A DNA stretch of 32,443 bases from UMGS1279 sp045536815 (GCA_045536815.1 JAZSOH010000026.1:1-32443), one strand, 5' to 3'; positions 9,086 to 16,524 are shown, counted from the first letter of the stretch. Notes: generated by a model from the sequence alone, not told the origin. Program-made: numbers and translations.

Positions 9086-11248
9086 TTACCAAAGCAAAGA
9101 TGTTTTTTTGGCATGGGCATTTGCCATTGCAACATCGGTCGTGTTAACCTTTTCATCGCCATTAATATCAGCACAATCGAACTCATAGTCAGATAATGTA
9201 ATAACTTTTTTGGTGTGCTCATTAGCTTTTGATATATCGTTGCTATCAATTTCGCCATCGCCCGTAATGTCACCTAATAAATGAATTTTTATATTTTGAA
9301 CTACATTTTTGTCTGTTATTGAGATTTTATAATTACGAGTAACATGATTGAACTTGCTAACCTCAAGGGTATAAGTTCCTGGTTCAATATCGAATTCATA
9401 CGTAGATTTAGTCGTAATGAATTTATCACATTCTTTCGATCCACTTAAGACTTTGATAGTGGTAGCTGTATCATTAGAAAAACTAGTAATATTTCCAGTA
9501 AGCTTAATTGTAAATGGTTCAACAATTATTGCACATGCAGAAGAATACTCTTTACCATTGTAAGTGAATTTTGCTGTGATTTTTACCGAACCTTCCGTTT
9601 TTGCAGTTATTCTTCCCCCTAAAACGGTAGCAATGCTTGTATCAGAAGAAACCCAAGTAACACTTTGCCCGCTAGGCATGGTAGTAGCTGTTATATTGCT
9701 CGAATCACCGACAGTCAGTGTTTTACTTGTTGGAGAAAGAGTGATAGTCGGAGTTTTTACTGTTACATTAAATGTCGCAGTTTTTCCTTCGTAAGATACT
9801 GTTACCGTCTTTGTTCCGGCAGAGGTTGAGCTAAACCCACTCGTAGTAAACCCGCTTGTAACAGTTTTTGTAGAACCATCGCTATATGTTAGTTTTAATT
9901 GCAATCCACTTGTATCTAAAGTATCACCAATATAGTAAGTCGTTTTTGTGGGTAAATTATATATTTTAATACTTGTGACTTCTATTGGTTTTTGTGAACT
10001 GTATGGTTCTTTTAATTGATATAAATTATCTATTCCATATCCTGAACATGGAGGAGTATCGTTTATATCGCAAACCAAATATCCATTTGAATATTCAAAT
10101 CCATATATGCAATTGTATCCAGATAAACTCGGTTTAAATATTTCTTCGGATGTTTTTGCTGAAACATCAAATTTATATAAAGCTTTAGACAATGAGTAAT
10201 ACAGATATCTGCCGTCGCTCGAAAGGCACGCATTATTTCCCCATGAACCTTCTCTCCATTGAGCAGACACGCTACAAAGCTCATTCCCATCGCTATATCG
10301 TTTCAATTTGGCAGATGTGTTGTCAATATAATATAGTTCATTGTTTATAAATTGAAATGCTGTTTCAGATTTTTGCCAAAAATAATTGTCATATTTTGTG
10401 TCATTTGGCGTAGTATCATAATCTTCAGCATAATGTTCAGTGGAATATATACCTTCACTTGATCTTAAAAAATTATCATGCATAACTTTGCCAACAGCAC
10501 CACGCTCGCCATTATCCCACGGATAATCATCCCAAGTAACGTCAACATGATAAGGTGTATCATCTATGTATACAATATTCCACATATGATTAAGTTTTTC
10601 TGAATTACAATAATAATTTTCAATTCCAATTTCATCTAACAAATATCGATATGCAAACGCGTACCCTTGACAAACCGCAGCTCCATCTACAATTGCACCA
10701 TAAATGCTGTGCCTGTTTTTTCCATTGTTATAATCATATTCACAAACTAATGCTAATCTATCGTGAATTAGTAAGGCTTTCTGAACATCATTTAGCGCAT
10801 TGTTGTTCTTTATATCTTGTAACAACGCATCTGTTTTATTTACTAAGTTTGAATACATTTCTTGATATTCTGATTTAGAAACAGTGTATGTAGGTTGAAT
10901 CTTAGTAAGTTTATCCGAAGAATACCAATAGCTGAATTTTTCGACATGAAAACATTCTGGCATTTCATAAGATATTAAACTTTGTAGAGCGTTAATATTT
11001 TCAGTAGTTTTACTAATGTTAAAGGATGAAATATCGACCATTTCTTCACATGTAGTAAAAGCATTAAACAAAGCTTCTTTTAACGCCTCAAAATCAACGG
11101 CTCTAGCTAAAGCTTCAGACGTGCCAAAAGAATCGTAATTTTTAATTACTTCAACACTACTTTTTTCTTCTCTCATAACAAAAAAAGAAATCAATAAAAT
11201 GTTGAGTACAACACTTAAACTTATAAAAATAGATAAAACTTTTTTCAT
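9086..11248 (-). CDS. Anchored transglutaminase-like protein with Big domains and C-terminal type I dockerin
   Basis: The 720-residue protein starts with a hydrophobic segment (5-24) lacking a clear signal-peptidase site, so it may stay anchored in the membrane. Residues about 130-245 form a transglutaminase-like cysteine-protease core with the expected triad: C193 (GAAVCQGYAFAY), H221 (LNHMWNIVYID), D236 (YHVDVTWDD). Residues 288-400 hold repeats like LYYIDN and LYYSLSKALYKF, suggesting a beta-propeller-like part. A Big_3/Big_2 pair (422-577) is almost identical to modules of the next gene's product. Residues 578-655 look like a carboxypeptidase-regulatory-type beta domain. Residues 658-717 form a type I dockerin with two calcium loops (D660-T662-D664...D671 and D694-N696-D698...D705). 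Family knowledge: dockerins bind cohesins, and transglutaminase-like domains cleave or crosslink proteins or peptidoglycan peptides. First gene of a two-gene operon, with a promoter at 11325-11353. Confidence 0.85.
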   Translation of the reverse strand: MKKVLSIFISLSVVLNILLISFFVMREEKSSVEVIKNYDSFGTSEALARAVDFEALKEALFNAFTTCEEMVDISSFNISKTTENINALQSLISYEMPECFHVEKFSYWYSSDKLTKIQPTYTVSKSEYQEMYSNLVNKTDALLQDIKNNNALNDVQKALLIHDRLALVCEYDYNNGKNRHSIYGAIVDGAAVCQGYAFAYRYLLDEIGIENYYCNSEKLNHMWNIVYIDDTPYHVDVTWDDYPWDNGERGAVGKVMHDNFLRSSEGIYSTEHYAEDYDTTPNDTKYDNYFWQKSETAFQFINNELYYIDNTSAKLKRYSDGNELCSVSAQWREGSWGNNACLSSDGRYLYYSLSKALYKFDVSAKTSEEIFKPSLSGYNCIYGFEYSNGYLVCDINDTPPCSGYGIDNLYQLKEPYSSQKPIEVTSIKIYNLPTKTTYYIGDTLDTSGLQLKLTYSDGSTKTVTSGFTTSGFSSTSAGTKTVTVSYEGKTATFNVTVKTPTITLSPTSKTLTVGDSSNITATTMPSGQSVTWVSSDTSIATVLGGRITAKTEGSVKITAKFTYNGKEYSSACAIIVEPFTIKLTGNITSFSNDTATTIKVLSGSKECDKFITTKSTYEFDIEPGTYTLEVSKFNHVTRNYKISITDKNVVQNIKIHLLGDITGDGEIDSNDISKANEHTKKVITLSDYEFDCADINGDEKVNTTDVAMANAHAKKTSLLW

Positions 11249-11271
11249 GAAATTTTCCTACTTTCTTTTTT

Positions 11272-11307
11272 GTAGTTACAACATAATCGACATTATGTTG
11301 CAGCTAC
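11272..11307 (-). promoter_or_regulatory. Strong hairpin in the 5' leader of the dockerin operon
   Basis: A 16-bp stem with one mismatch and one G-U pair closes a 4-base loop, centred on CAACATAAT/ATTATGTTG. It lies between the predicted transcription start (about 11318) and the GTAGGA ribosome-binding site. No T-run follows, so it is not an ordinary terminator. It could stabilise the mRNA or serve as a protein-binding site. Confidence 0.6.
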
Positions 11308-11324
11308 ACTATTTTAACCAATAT

Positions 11325-11353
11325 ATTATAACACTTTTAGGTGCAAAACGCAA
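11325..11353 (-). promoter_or_regulatory. Sigma-A promoter of the transglutaminase/giant-protein operon
   Basis: On the minus strand, TTGCGT (11353-11348), a 17-base spacer and TATAAT (11330-11325) form a good promoter. It gives a leader of about 70 bases before the ATG at 11248. Confidence 0.75.
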
Positions 11354-11485
11354 TAAAAATGACTATAAAAGTATGATTTCAAAAATTGAGTGAATTCCCA
11401 AAGTAAATGTGGTGTCATGTTGGATTTTTCAAATTTAAAAAATTGAAATTCAAGGAATATTTTATATATACTTAGCTCGTTATAT

Positions 11486-11519
11486 AATTGAGGGGGTTGT
11501 TAAAACAGCCCTCTCAATT
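11486..11519. terminator. Long hairpin at the left flank of the mobilizable element
   Basis: A 15-bp stem (AATTGAGGGGGTTGT with its partner, two G-U pairs) has a 4-base loop and is followed by ATTATTTTC. The T-run is weak, so termination is only likely. It separates the dockerin-operon promoter from the SOS-box promoter. The stretch 11354-11485 shows no gene. Confidence 0.5.
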
Positions 11520-11545
11520 ATTTTCAAAAACATTCTAAAAAACTC

Positions 11546-11575
11546 TTGACAAGTGAACGTTTGTTCTGCTATAAT
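11546..11575 (+). promoter_or_regulatory. Strong promoter with an embedded LexA (SOS) box
   Basis: TTGACA (11546-11551), 18 bases and TATAAT (11570-11575) form a consensus promoter. The spacer contains GAACGTTTGTTC (11555-11566), which fits the Gram-positive LexA/DinR pattern GAACN4GTTC. A repressor bound there would cover the promoter, so transcription should rise after DNA damage. No protein gene follows directly. Confidence 0.75.
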
Positions 11576-11581
11576 GTAAAA

Positions 11582-11798
11582 TGCTGAATTATCGGCATTT
11601 ACAACTTAATATGAAGATGTGTTAAAACATAACATTCGTGGCTTATGCCACCGCCTTCACAAATGCTACGGGTCTGTTGGCAGAGAAGGTTGATCATACA
11701 GTCCTCGTCTTTGAATTTCAAAGTCGATACATAGAACATCGGATTTAAGCGAGAGCAGTGCTCCCGCTTATTCGTGTTACCTATGTATCGGCTTTTTT
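11582..11798 (+). ncRNA. Putative structured RNA from the SOS-box promoter
   Basis: The interval from the predicted start to the terminator has no credible ORF: the longest ATG frame is 14 codons and has no ribosome-binding site. It is full of local helices: GTGGC/GCCAC near 11640, CCTTC...GAAGG enclosing TCTG/CAGA, CTTTGAA/TTCAAAG near 11710-11724, and the closing terminator stem at 11725-11790. That density of helices argues for a folded RNA of about 215 nt. Position at the left end of the mobilizable element, upstream of oriT and mob, suggests a role in element control. It could instead be a long attenuated leader of the mob operon. I cannot assign it to a named RNA family. Confidence 0.5.
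11725..11797 (+). terminator. Terminator with branched stem
   Basis: CGATACATAG (11725-11734) pairs perfectly with CTATGTATCG (11781-11790). An inner hairpin (AAGCGAGAGCA with GCTCCCGCTT, 11747-11769) fills the loop. GCTTTTTTATTTT follows, as expected for intrinsic termination. Confidence 0.7.
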
Positions 11799-12002
11799 AT
11801 TTTGTCTTCAAAGAAAGATACGCTATACAACATTCTCCACCTTAAGTGAAAGCACCTTGACAACTGAATAGCCGTCCGATGGAGATACGATTTTGCGCAG
11901 ACCTTTGAATTGAATCAAAGCGAGCGAAATAACGTTGCGGTGAGATTCCGGGATAGGAACGACATCGGGTGTAACGGCAAAACGGATTACGTTTTGTGGG
12001 GA

Positions 12003-12120
12003 GTTATCCGCAGATAACGGGGCAACGCCCCACACCCTCTCGGAGAGCCCACTGACAACTTTGCACGGAGTATCCGTGAAAGTGTCATAGTGGGTTACAC
12101 ACTTTGAAAAGGTGTGTAAC
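12003..12120 (+). other. Candidate oriT region upstream of the relaxase
   Basis: Several inverted repeats are packed just before mob: GTTATC/GATAAC (12003-12018), GGGGC/GCCCC (12019-12031), a nested hairpin 12048-12094 with inner CACGGA/TCCGTG, and a 9-bp perfect stem GTTACACAC/GTGTGTAAC (12094-12120, loop TTTGAAAAG). MobV relaxases nick next to such hairpins upstream of their own gene, so this is the likely nic region. The exact nick is not deducible. The 23 bases at 12077-12099 recur inverted at 22895-22917. Bases 11799-12002 hold no gene that I can support. Confidence 0.6.
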
Positions 12121-12164
12121 GAAGAAAAGAAAAATCACTATAAAAATGAAAGGAAGTGATGTGA

Positions 12165-13430
12165 ATGTCAAGACAAAATTACAGCGTTGCAAGGGTGAAA
12201 ACCCGAACACAAGAATCGGTCGGAAAGTTTGAACGGCATATTGAACGCAAGAACGAGCATTATGCCAATATGAATGTGGATTTGGAAAGAGCACCAATGA
12301 ATGTGCAGTATAAGGGGTGCGGTGAACTAACCTACAATGAAATGCTTCAAAGGTTGGTGGACGAAGGTAAGGTGTCGATGCGAGGGCTTAGGAAAGATGC
12401 TAAGGTTTTTGATGAGCTTATCTTTGATATTAACTCTAAATACTTTGAAGAACACGGCGGTTATGATTTTGCCAAAACCTTTTACGAAGAAGCGTTCCGC
12501 TTTGCGGAAAGGTTATACGGGAAAGACTATATCCTCTCCGCTGTTATGCATGCCGATGAAATCAACCTGAGTTTATCGGATAAATATGGGCATCCCGTTT
12601 ACCACTACCATATGCACGTTATGGCTTTGCCGATTGTGGAAAAGAAGGTGTTATGGTCAAAGCGGTGCAAAGATAAATCCTTGATTGGTACGGTTAAAGA
12701 AATTGTGCAGCAGATTAGCCACTCAAAGAAATGGAAATCTCCGCAAAAGTTAAACGAATACGGCGAACCCGAGTTTAACGATAAAGGAAAGCCGGTGCTT
12801 GTGCCCTCTTACAGCATTTTACAGGATCAATTTTACGAGCATATGCAAGCAGCGGGGTTTAAGAACTTTGACAGAGGTGTTCGCGGCAGTACCGCACAAA
12901 ACAAAACCAATGCACGTTTCCAAGCAGAGCAAGACAAAAAGCGGCTTGAGGCAATCCAAGAAAAGATCGAACAAGCTAACGAAGAACTGTCCACCATCCT
13001 CCCCGTCAAAGCAAGCGCCGAGCTCATAGACAATATGGGTAAGAAAACGCTTACTGGTAAAATTCAAATGTCGGGCGAAGATTATACCTATCTCACCAAC
13101 TTGGCCAAAGAGTGTCTTGTGAACCGCAGGGATATATATTTTCTCGAAAGCAGTGTGCGTGGTTACAAAAACAGAATTGCAGAACTCAAGGCGGAGCTCG
13201 CAGAATTGAAATCAAAATGCAAACCGTTTTTAGAAGCATTAGCACTTGCGCCGAAGAAGGTCATAGAGTTTATAGAGAGAATTATTAAACCGAGATATAA
13301 ACCCGTACCGCAGAAAAAGGTGCTTTCCGATCCGTGTGTTTGGAATATTGCGGTTAATCCAAGCAAAATCGAAAAAACGCCTGAGCAAACAAAAACCAAA
13401 AAGAAAAACAGAGGAGGTAGAGAAAGATGA
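12165..13430 (+). CDS. mobV: MobV/Pre-family relaxase (plasmid recombination enzyme)
   Basis: This 421-residue protein nicks one strand at oriT and pilots it into a recipient. Motif evidence: the N-terminal segment KFERHIERKNEHYANMN followed by NVDLERAPMNV fits MobV motif I, with H25 in the place of the MobM catalytic histidine (H22). The metal site appears as HADE (129-132) and HYHMH (147-151). Residues about 245-275 and 320-345 form coiled coils typical of the C-terminal half. The start ATG at 12165 has AAGGAAG upstream, and the oriT-like repeats lie 45 bases before it. The stop codon overlaps the next ATG (ATGA), so the two are translationally coupled. Mobilization would need a conjugation machine from another element. 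Confidence 0.9.
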   Translation: MSRQNYSVARVKTRTQESVGKFERHIERKNEHYANMNVDLERAPMNVQYKGCGELTYNEMLQRLVDEGKVSMRGLRKDAKVFDELIFDINSKYFEEHGGYDFAKTFYEEAFRFAERLYGKDYILSAVMHADEINLSLSDKYGHPVYHYHMHVMALPIVEKKVLWSKRCKDKSLIGTVKEIVQQISHSKKWKSPQKLNEYGEPEFNDKGKPVLVPSYSILQDQFYEHMQAAGFKNFDRGVRGSTAQNKTNARFQAEQDKKRLEAIQEKIEQANEELSTILPVKASAELIDNMGKKTLTGKIQMSGEDYTYLTNLAKECLVNRRDIYFLESSVRGYKNRIAELKAELAELKSKCKPFLEALALAPKKVIEFIERIIKPRYKPVPQKKVLSDPCVWNIAVNPSKIEKTPEQTKTKKKNRGGRER

Positions 13431-13696
13431 GTAGCGTTAAAAGAGAATTAGAAGAACTACTTGCAAAATTAGAGGAGCAACAACCTGAAATTGATAGAAT
13501 ACTTCGCCGTTCTACCATCATTGATACCGGCAGAAAACCGAAAGAACTTTGCCGTTTTCCCAACGATGCGGATTTTGTTCAAAAAGACGGACACACGGAA
13601 TACGAAGTGGTTGGATATTTCGATTCTGAAAGCGAGGAATATTTAATTGATACCATTGTACGAAAACTCGGGTATAAATTCTATGAAGAAACTTAA
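13427..13696 (+). CDS. Small protein of unknown function coupled to the relaxase
   Basis: The 89-residue product has a charged N-terminal helix likely to form a coiled coil (residues 4-30, RELEELLAKLEEQQPEIDR). A more mixed C-terminal part follows with the block EYEVVGYFDSESEEYLID. I do not recognise a family. Its ATG overlaps the mob stop codon by four bases, with GAGGAGGT as ribosome-binding site. This coupling suggests an accessory to mobilization or a regulator carried by this type of element. It has no HTH or RHH signature that I can see. Confidence 0.65.
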   Translation: MSSVKRELEELLAKLEEQQPEIDRILRRSTIIDTGRKPKELCRFPNDADFVQKDGHTEYEVVGYFDSESEEYLIDTIVRKLGYKFYEET

Positions 13697-13715
13697 ACTT
13701 TACCACATTAAAGCG

Positions 13716-13744
13716 TTGAATCAGATGAGAGGATATGGTATAAT
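13716..13744 (+). promoter_or_regulatory. Promoter of the serine recombinase gene
   Basis: TTGAAT (13716-13721), a 17-base spacer and TATAAT (13739-13744) lie 45 bases before the TTG start of the recombinase. The integrase can therefore be expressed separately from mob. Confidence 0.7.
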
Positions 13745-13789
13745 GATTACAGCAATATACTGTATCCGATTGTCGGAAAGGAGAAAATT

Positions 13790-15457
13790 TTGAATAATAG
13801 ACAATCAGAACAGAACAAAATTACCGCCCTTTACTGCCGTTTATCCCAAGATGACGGGCGTGAGGGCGAAAGTAACAGTATAGTCAACCAAAAGGCACTC
13901 TTGAACGAGTATGCACGAAAACACCGTTTCAAAAATTTGCAATTTTTCGTAGATGACGGGTATTCGGGAACAAACTTTGACCGCCCTGGTTTTCGAAAAA
14001 TGGAGCAAATGATTGAAAACAAGGAGATAGGAACGGTTATCGTCAAAGATATGTCACGTCTTGGCAGAAACTATTTGCAGGTCGGTATGTACACGGATAT
14101 TATATTCCCCGAAAACGATGTGCGATTTATCGCTATTAACGACAACGTGGACTCCGCCGTACAGACAGACTTTGATATGACACCACTCCGAAATTTCTGT
14201 AACGAGCTTTATGCAAGAGATACCGCAAAGAAAATAAAATCCACCCTTAAAATGAAGGGTGAAAGTGGAAAACACTTGACCACCATCCCGCCCTTTGGAT
14301 ACGAAAAGGACAAGGAAAATAAAAACAAGTGGTTAATTGATGAAGAAGCCGCAAAAACAGTACGGTATATCTTCAAGCTGTGTGCGGATGGTCTCGGCCC
14401 CACTCAAATTGCAAAGCGGTTACAGGATGAAAAGGTACTGACACCTACGGCATATCAATTACAGAAAAGTGGAAAGTTATTGCCACCAAATCCGTTCAAG
14501 TGGGCGCAAAACACTGTGGCAAGAATATTGGAGCGAGTGGAATATATCGGGCATACCGAGAATTTCAAAACCACCTCAAAGGATTACCGTAGTAAAAAAC
14601 GAGTATGGAACGACAAGGAAAACAGAAAACTATTTGAAGATACTCACCCTGCTATCGTAGATAAGTTTCTTTTTAATACGGTACAGGAAATTCGAAAGCA
14701 TAAGCGCAGACCTACCGCTACGGGTAAAATCAGTATTTTTGCAGGAAAGGTTTTCTGTGCGGATTGCGGAGCAAAACTCCACTATTGCACCGCTAACGGA
14801 TTTAAAAATAATCAAGACTTCTTTGTGTGTTCTAATTATCGCAGTAACACGGGAACTTGCACAGGGCACTATATCCGAGATGTTACACTTAATCGAATGG
14901 TGTTTCAGCACACAAAAAATGTGCTGTCATATATCCAACAGTTCGAATCGACTTTCGTTAGGAAAGAACGAGAAAAGGCGGATAAACAGCACAGAATGTC
15001 GGTAGATAAGGCGATAGTGGATATTGTAACTTTAAAACGGCGTGATGAGGATTTAGACACCCTCTTTAAGCGTATTTACGAAGATATGGTATCGGGTAGG
15101 CTATCTGCAGAACGTTTTGATAAGTTATCTACGGAGTATGAGGAAGAACAAAGACAAGTGAAACGGACTATCATCGAGCTCCAAAAGCTTATCGACAGCG
15201 GTGAGCAGAGTGAGTTTGATTTAAAAGAATTTCTCAGAAATGTCCGTAAATACACTGACCCTAAAGAACTGACCGCAGAACTACTGAATGACTTGGTTGA
15301 CAAAATCGTGATACACGCCCCCGACAAGAGTAGCGGGAAACGTAGACAAAAGATTGAAATTTACTACAAGGCTGCCGGAATCATCAATATTTATTCCGAT
15401 GATTGTATTGCTGAGGATGGTAGGAAAGAGCGTTGGCAAAAGAACAAAACCGCCTAA
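13790..15457 (+). CDS. Large serine recombinase (TnpX/Tn1549-type integrase)
   Basis: The 555-residue enzyme catalyses excision and integration of the element through a phosphoserine intermediate. The resolvase domain (about 10-155) has the nucleophile S19 in YCRLSQDD and the arginine block KDMSRLGRN (86-94). The recombinase domain follows (about 170-300). A zinc-ribbon uses C323/C326 and C347/C357. A long coiled coil spans about 385-475. The C-terminal region (about 480-535) resembles DUF4368. Translation starts at a TTG (13790) with AAGGAG seven bases upstream; no in-frame ATG stands near it. It has its own promoter (13716-13744) and is followed by a 12-bp hairpin. All catalytic residues I can check are intact, so the element may be active. 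Confidence 0.92.
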   Translation: MNNRQSEQNKITALYCRLSQDDGREGESNSIVNQKALLNEYARKHRFKNLQFFVDDGYSGTNFDRPGFRKMEQMIENKEIGTVIVKDMSRLGRNYLQVGMYTDIIFPENDVRFIAINDNVDSAVQTDFDMTPLRNFCNELYARDTAKKIKSTLKMKGESGKHLTTIPPFGYEKDKENKNKWLIDEEAAKTVRYIFKLCADGLGPTQIAKRLQDEKVLTPTAYQLQKSGKLLPPNPFKWAQNTVARILERVEYIGHTENFKTTSKDYRSKKRVWNDKENRKLFEDTHPAIVDKFLFNTVQEIRKHKRRPTATGKISIFAGKVFCADCGAKLHYCTANGFKNNQDFFVCSNYRSNTGTCTGHYIRDVTLNRMVFQHTKNVLSYIQQFESTFVRKEREKADKQHRMSVDKAIVDIVTLKRRDEDLDTLFKRIYEDMVSGRLSAERFDKLSTEYEEEQRQVKRTIIELQKLIDSGEQSEFDLKEFLRNVRKYTDPKELTAELLNDLVDKIVIHAPDKSSGKRRQKIEIYYKAAGIINIYSDDCIAEDGRKERWQKNKTA

Positions 15458-15467
15458 TAACGCAGAA

Positions 15468-15496
15468 TGGCGGTACAGCTTATCGCTGTACCGCCA
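15468..15496 (+). terminator. Perfect hairpin after the recombinase gene
   Basis: A 12-bp perfect stem (TGGCGGTACAGC with its complement) closes a TTATC loop, 10 bases after the stop codon. The T-run is lacking (CACTACAT follows), so it may serve as a weak terminator or mark the right end of the element. Confidence 0.5.
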
Positions 15497-15520
15497 CACT
15501 ACATAAATACTTCGTTATCG

Positions 15521-15758
15521 CACCTCGGCTAAAGGAAGTGTTTCTTTTTGTGTTTGTGTCCGCAGGACACAACATCGTTTGACCGCTTGCGGTCAACATC
15601 ATTTTTTGCAAAGCAAAAACATCATTCCGCTTGCGGACACAAAACGAGGTTACGGCTAACGCTGTAAACGATGTGATGCTTCGCATCAACGATGTTTTGC
15701 CGTTGGCAAAAACTATGTTGCGACTTCGTCGGATTACATACAATGCTCCGCATTGATT
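15521..15758. repeat. Mini-hairpin array A
   Basis: At least eight short perfect palindromes follow each other. Stems include TTGTGTCC/GGACACAA (15554-15572), TTGACCGC/GCGGTCAA (15579-15596), TCCGC/GCGGA (15626-15637), GATGC/GCATC (15675-15687), TTTTGCC/GGCAAAA (near 15694-15711), CGAC/GTCG (15721-15731) and AATGC/GCATT (15742-15754). The spacer word AACATC recurs on the left and appears inverted (GATGT) on the right, so the whole array is a decorated long inverted repeat. No coding content. Confidence 0.75.
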
Positions 15759-15778
15759 TAGCACTGTTTTTATGCTAC

Positions 15779-15811
15779 AAAAATAAGCCGTGAATTTCAC
15801 GGCTTATTTTT
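15779..15811. terminator. Bidirectional terminator at the 3' end of the RHH gene
   Basis: A perfect 16-bp inverted repeat around GCCGTGAA with a 1-base centre is flanked by an A-run and a T-run. It overlaps the stop codon of the minus-strand ribbon-helix-helix gene. Confidence 0.75.
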
Positions 15812-15953
15812 GTTCTAATCCTTTAATGTGCTGTTTTAGTATAAGGTTTATATATTGCGAAAGGGAACGGTCATCATATTCTGCTCTTTCTTTTAATTTT
15901 GCTAAAATATCATTATCAATTGTTATGCTTATTTTTTCTTTCAAGGGTTTCAT
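15804..15953 (-). CDS. Ribbon-helix-helix (Arc/CopG-type) regulator, 49 aa
   Basis: This short frame encodes MKPLKEKISITIDNDILAKL followed by KERAEYDDRSLSQYINLILK and a short basic tail. The pattern is typical of ribbon-helix-helix repressors: a beta strand with alternating residues (KISITID) and two helices separated by a DDRSLSQYI turn. RHH proteins bind DNA as dimers through the paired strand, often at short tandem repeats. The ATG has GAGGTGAT at good spacing. It is divergent from the zinc-ribbon/Lgt-like gene pair. The 118-base gap between them holds a promoter for that pair overlaid by two phased copies of AAGTAGTATAA, a plausible operator. Autoregulation and control of the pair are inferred. 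Confidence 0.75.
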   Translation of the reverse strand: MKPLKEKISITIDNDILAKLKERAEYDDRSLSQYINLILKQHIKGLEQK

Positions 15954-15999
15954 CTTTTATCACCTCTGAAAATATTATAAGAAAAAATATGAAAAAATA

Positions 16000-16028
16000 T
16001 TGACAAGTAGTATAAAGTAGTATAAAAT
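16000..16028 (+). promoter_or_regulatory. Promoter with phased direct repeats, possible RHH operator
   Basis: TTGACA (16000-16005), 17 bases and TAAAAT (16023-16028) form the promoter of the zinc-ribbon gene. The spacer contains two copies of AAGTAGTATAA (16005-16015 and 16015-16025) exactly 10 bp apart, so both face the same side of the helix. That arrangement suits tandem RHH dimers. Confidence 0.6.
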
Positions 16029-16071
16029 AGGATAGTCGAAATTCGACAAAAAACGAAAGGAGTGACAATTT

Positions 16072-16524
16072 ATGAATTTTTGTCAAAAATGTGGAAAAGA
16101 AATTAAGGATGATTGCAAGTTTTGTCCGGTTTGTGGAACTGAACAATTATCCGACGAAAAAAGTTCTGCACAATTATCAGTCGAAAAGAAAGAAAAATGT
16201 TTGCCATCTTTTATAATTGGTTTGATAGGCTCAATTTTAGGTATGTTTGGTGGACTATGTACAACAATGTGTTCGTGTGGTAGTAGCAGTAATTCGGCCT
16301 TTTTACTTATTTTTTTAGGAAGTATTGTTGGAATGATAGGCACCTGTCTATGTTTAAATAAATCAAAAATAGGCTCATTATTACAATTGTTGGGTGCTGT
16401 TATGATGATAATTCATGCTTATAGTAAGGGTGCTGAATTTTTAACGGTTTTTGGATTTGTACTATTATTATTTGCAGGTATTATCGGTGTTATATATTCT
16501 TTCTTAATACGCAGAAATAAATGA
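16072..16524 (+). CDS. Zinc-ribbon membrane protein, four membrane segments
   Basis: The 150-residue protein opens with a zinc ribbon: C4-x2-C7 (FCQKCGKEI) and C18-x2-C21 (FCPVCG). A charged linker (22-44) follows. Then come four hydrophobic segments: about 46-66, 75-95 (FLLIFLGSIVGMIGT), 102-118 and 122-144. Such ribbon-plus-membrane proteins are common in clostridia and mostly uncharacterised; the membrane part resembles DUF4064-type proteins. The ATG is preceded by GAAAGGAGTGA. The stop codon overlaps the next ATG by four bases, so it is coupled to the Lgt-like gene. The AT-rich composition differs from the housekeeping genes on the right and supports acquisition by transfer. Confidence 0.75.
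   Translation: MNFCQKCGKEIKDDCKFCPVCGTEQLSDEKSSAQLSVEKKEKCLPSFIIGLIGSILGMFGGLCTTMCSCGSSSNSAFLLIFLGSIVGMIGTCLCLNKSKIGSLLQLLGAVMMIIHAYSKGAEFLTVFGFVLLLFAGIIGVIYSFLIRRNK

Larger units (their letters stand above)
11546..15496 (+). mobile_element. Integrative mobilizable element (MobV relaxase plus large serine recombinase)
   Basis: The segment contains, in one direction, an SOS-box promoter, a structured noncoding segment, an oriT-like hairpin region, a MobV/Pre relaxase, a small overlapping gene and a TnpX-type serine recombinase. These are the parts needed to excise, be mobilised by a helper conjugation system and reintegrate. No coupling protein or type IV secretion genes are present, so it is mobilizable rather than self-transmissible. 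I could not define the attachment sites. Serine recombinases leave only a very short shared core, so both ends here are approximate (left between about 11390 and 12000, right between 15458 and 15800). No cargo gene was recognised. Confidence 0.75.

Noticed and set aside
11857..11862. TTGACA in the mobilizable element as the mob promoter
   Set aside because: No acceptable -10 hexamer lies 16-18 bases downstream.
15480..15800. 106-aa minus-strand frame after the recombinase gene
   Set aside because: It lies wholly in hairpin array A and its terminator, and shows no protein-like pattern.
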